DNA of 32,917 nucleotides from a virus: positions 1 through 32,917 of the IMG/VR virus record IMGVR_UViG_3300031673_000293. One strand, written 5' to 3'. Of this stretch, positions 31,726 to 32,917 are shown one piece after another. How positions within the stretch are numbered: the first letter of the stretch is position 1; each line of letters starts with the position of its first letter. The notes under the pieces are model-generated. The model ran no database searches and was not told where the DNA came from. It saw only the letters and a list, made by a program, of their open reading frames with translations. A program made the position numbers and the translations under genes.

Positions 31726-31731
31726 GTTGAT

Positions 31732-31760
31732 TTGAATAACCCAGGGAGTTGGCCTATCAT
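31732..31760 (+). promoter_or_regulatory. Promoter before the right-end protein gene
   Basis: TTGAAT (31732-31737), a 17-base spacer, then TATCAT (31755-31760) form a good sigma-70-type promoter in the 74-base gap 31726-31799. The element TGGCCTATCATTC closely matches TGGCCTACAATAC before the portal gene. About 40 bases later there is a strong GAGGAG SD. Confidence 0.55.
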
Positions 31761-31799
31761 TCCTCTGCCGAACTTCCGCCGCTTCTGAGGAGACACAAC

Positions 31800-32917
31800 A
31801 TGTTCAAGCATGCATATGTTCGAGGCGTTCAGAACGCACTGATCCAGGGTGGGCATGTTGCGTTCCCTAGTGGGGACGACGCCTGCAAAGTTGCCGACTA
31901 TATCGCCGACCGCGTCGAGCTGGACCCGACCAACGGTGAAGCCGTCGCACGGGACAAGACCGCCGCGATCGCCGACGCCGTCATCGACGCGTCCAACTGG
32001 TACCGGAGCCAGCACGGTTTCAAGGCCGCTGCGTTCCAGAAACTCGCGTCCGTCGAAGACCTTGACCAGCTCGCCCACGCCCATGCCATTCACTTGATGG
32101 AAAAGGCCGCCGAAGGCTCAACCATCGAGGGCGGCGACAAGGGCAACACCGAGCCAACCACCGGCGAAGGCAAGATGGATGCCTCCGCGCGCCCCGAAGG
32201 CTATGCCGAGGATTCTCAGGGCTACACCGAGGTCGACACCCGTCCTGGCGCAGTCGGTGCCGAAGAGCCCCAGCCCAACGCGCCTTCGGTCTCGCCGCCG
32301 GGCGACAACTCCGTCATCGAGCAGTCGCGCACCGCGTCCCTGCACTCACTGATCTCGAAGCTCGCCGAGGGCTCGACGATCATCGGCGGCGACAAGGGCA
32401 ACACCACGCCGACCACCGGCGAAGGCAAGATGGACGCGGCCCTTCGCCCGCAGACCTACGCCGTTCTCCCGCAGCAGGGCGCACTGGGTGCCATGATGGC
32501 CCATGTCAGTGGCCCCGCCGTCATCGGTAAGGAAATCCCTCAGCCGATGAAGCCGGGCGAGACCCCCGCCGGCACCAACTCAGTCATTCAGCACTCGCAG
32601 AAGGCGGCCGCCGCCGACCCATACGTCGCCCTCTTCAAGAAGACCGCCGCCGAGGTGCACACGTACCTCCCCGGCGCGCTGACTGAGGACCAGAAGGTCG
32701 CCCACGTCCGTGCCTGTATGGGCATGACGCTGGAAGAAAAGGCCCACTACCTCAACGGCCTCCAGAAAGAAGCCGCCGACAAAACGTCCGGCGAAATGCC
32801 CGCGTTCATCCAAGAGAAGATCGACGCCAAGAAGAAGGACGGCGACAAAAAGGATGACGACGGGGACAAGGAAGAGTCCAAAAAGGACGACGACAAGGAC
32901 AATGCTGACGACAAGAA
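31800..32917 (+). CDS. Repeat-containing acidic/lysine-rich phage protein, truncated by window end
   Basis: This frame runs off the right edge (372 codons visible). It starts at ATG 31800 behind a GAGGAG SD with 7-base spacing. The first residues M-F-K-H-A-Y-V-R-G-V-Q-N-A-L are the shared motif. A segment with E-G-S-T-I and G-G-D-K-G-N, then T-T-G-E-G-K-M-D-A, occurs twice (about residues 104-132 and 189-217), and an N-S-V-I segment also repeats. Residues past 330 are runs of Lys and Asp/Glu. Its own promoter and strong SD suggest high expression. It may be a scaffold or other head component ahead of a capsid gene beyond the window, but I see no known domain. Confidence 0.72.
   Translation, partial: MFKHAYVRGVQNALIQGGHVAFPSGDDACKVADYIADRVELDPTNGEAVARDKTAAIADAVIDASNWYRSQHGFKAAAFQKLASVEDLDQLAHAHAIHLMEKAAEGSTIEGGDKGNTEPTTGEGKMDASARPEGYAEDSQGYTEVDTRPGAVGAEEPQPNAPSVSPPGDNSVIEQSRTASLHSLISKLAEGSTIIGGDKGNTTPTTGEGKMDAALRPQTYAVLPQQGALGAMMAHVSGPAVIGKEIPQPMKPGETPAGTNSVIQHSQKAAAADPYVALFKKTAAEVHTYLPGALTEDQKVAHVRACMGMTLEEKAHYLNGLQKEAADKTSGEMPAFIQEKIDAKKKDGDKKDDDGDKEESKKDDDKDNADDK
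32109..32609 (+). repeat. Two imperfect repeats of about 85 residues inside the right-end protein
   Basis: The DNA from about 32109 and again from about 32364 encodes near-identical segments containing G-G-D-K-G-N and T-T-G-E-G-K-M-D-A. A following N-S-V-I-x-x-S segment repeats at 32307 and 32577. The offsets (85 and 90 codons) show an internal duplication followed by small insertions. Confidence 0.75.

Overview
The window is a piece of a tailed double-stranded DNA bacteriophage genome (Caudoviricetes-type). A terminase large subunit, a portal protein, a full phage replication set and many small tightly overlapping genes show this. No lysis gene, integrase or tRNA is visible, both ends cut through genes, and nothing in the sequence fixes the host. 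The DNA is GC-rich and many starts carry Shine-Dalgarno (SD) sequences, so the host is a bacterium. The genome is almost fully coding: no stretch above 300 bases lacks a gene, and the longest gaps are 13828-14073 and 20804-20959, both at divergent gene pairs.

Layout. (1) 1-1134, plus strand: the end of an operon of unrecognised small genes. (2) 1131-2569, minus: a zinc-ribbon protein and a MoxR-type AAA+ ATPase. (3) 2596-4227, plus: terminase large subunit. (4) 4218-13827, minus: replication block, with a DnaQ-like exonuclease, an unknown protein, a uracil-DNA-glycosylase-like/exonuclease/family A polymerase fusion, a very large primase-ATPase, a Cas4/RecB-like nuclease and a zinc-binding, possibly ssDNA-binding, protein. 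(5) 14074-14862, plus: a sigma-70-family factor. (6) 14879-20803, minus: a chain of nine tightly packed genes containing a SNF2-type helicase, a second Cas4/RecB-like nuclease and a ParB-like protein. (7) 20960-32917, plus: the virion module, with portal, a small protein, a giant RNA polymerase polypeptide, two small proteins, the C-terminal part of RNA polymerase beta', two small proteins and a repeat-containing, acidic/lysine-rich protein that runs off the end.

The outstanding system is a phage-encoded multisubunit RNA polymerase. One 1631-residue protein joins a nearly complete beta subunit to the N-terminal half of beta', including the catalytic motif (S-A-D-Y-D-G-D). The remaining beta' half (bridge helix, second zinc site, trigger loop) is a separate 596-residue protein, and two unrelated small genes lie between them. 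The beta part carries an inserted GNAT-type acetyltransferase domain at residues about 596-725, which I know of in no other RNA polymerase. A sigma factor in the same window and a kept beta' clamp-helix region suggest a sigma-directed enzyme. A repeated promoter-like element with the core GCCTAYAAT before the portal gene, the 28163 gene and the 31800 gene is a candidate target. A metagenomic Caudovirales lineage with deeply branching multisubunit RNA polymerases has been reported, and this phage may be related. The embedded acetyltransferase and this exact fusion and split are the parts I consider potentially new.

A second theme is a short shared N-terminal motif (M-[LFI]-x-x-A-Y-x-x-G-x-x-x-A-L) in several small proteins scattered around the RNA polymerase genes and at the left edge. 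It could be a virion-targeting or assembly signal.
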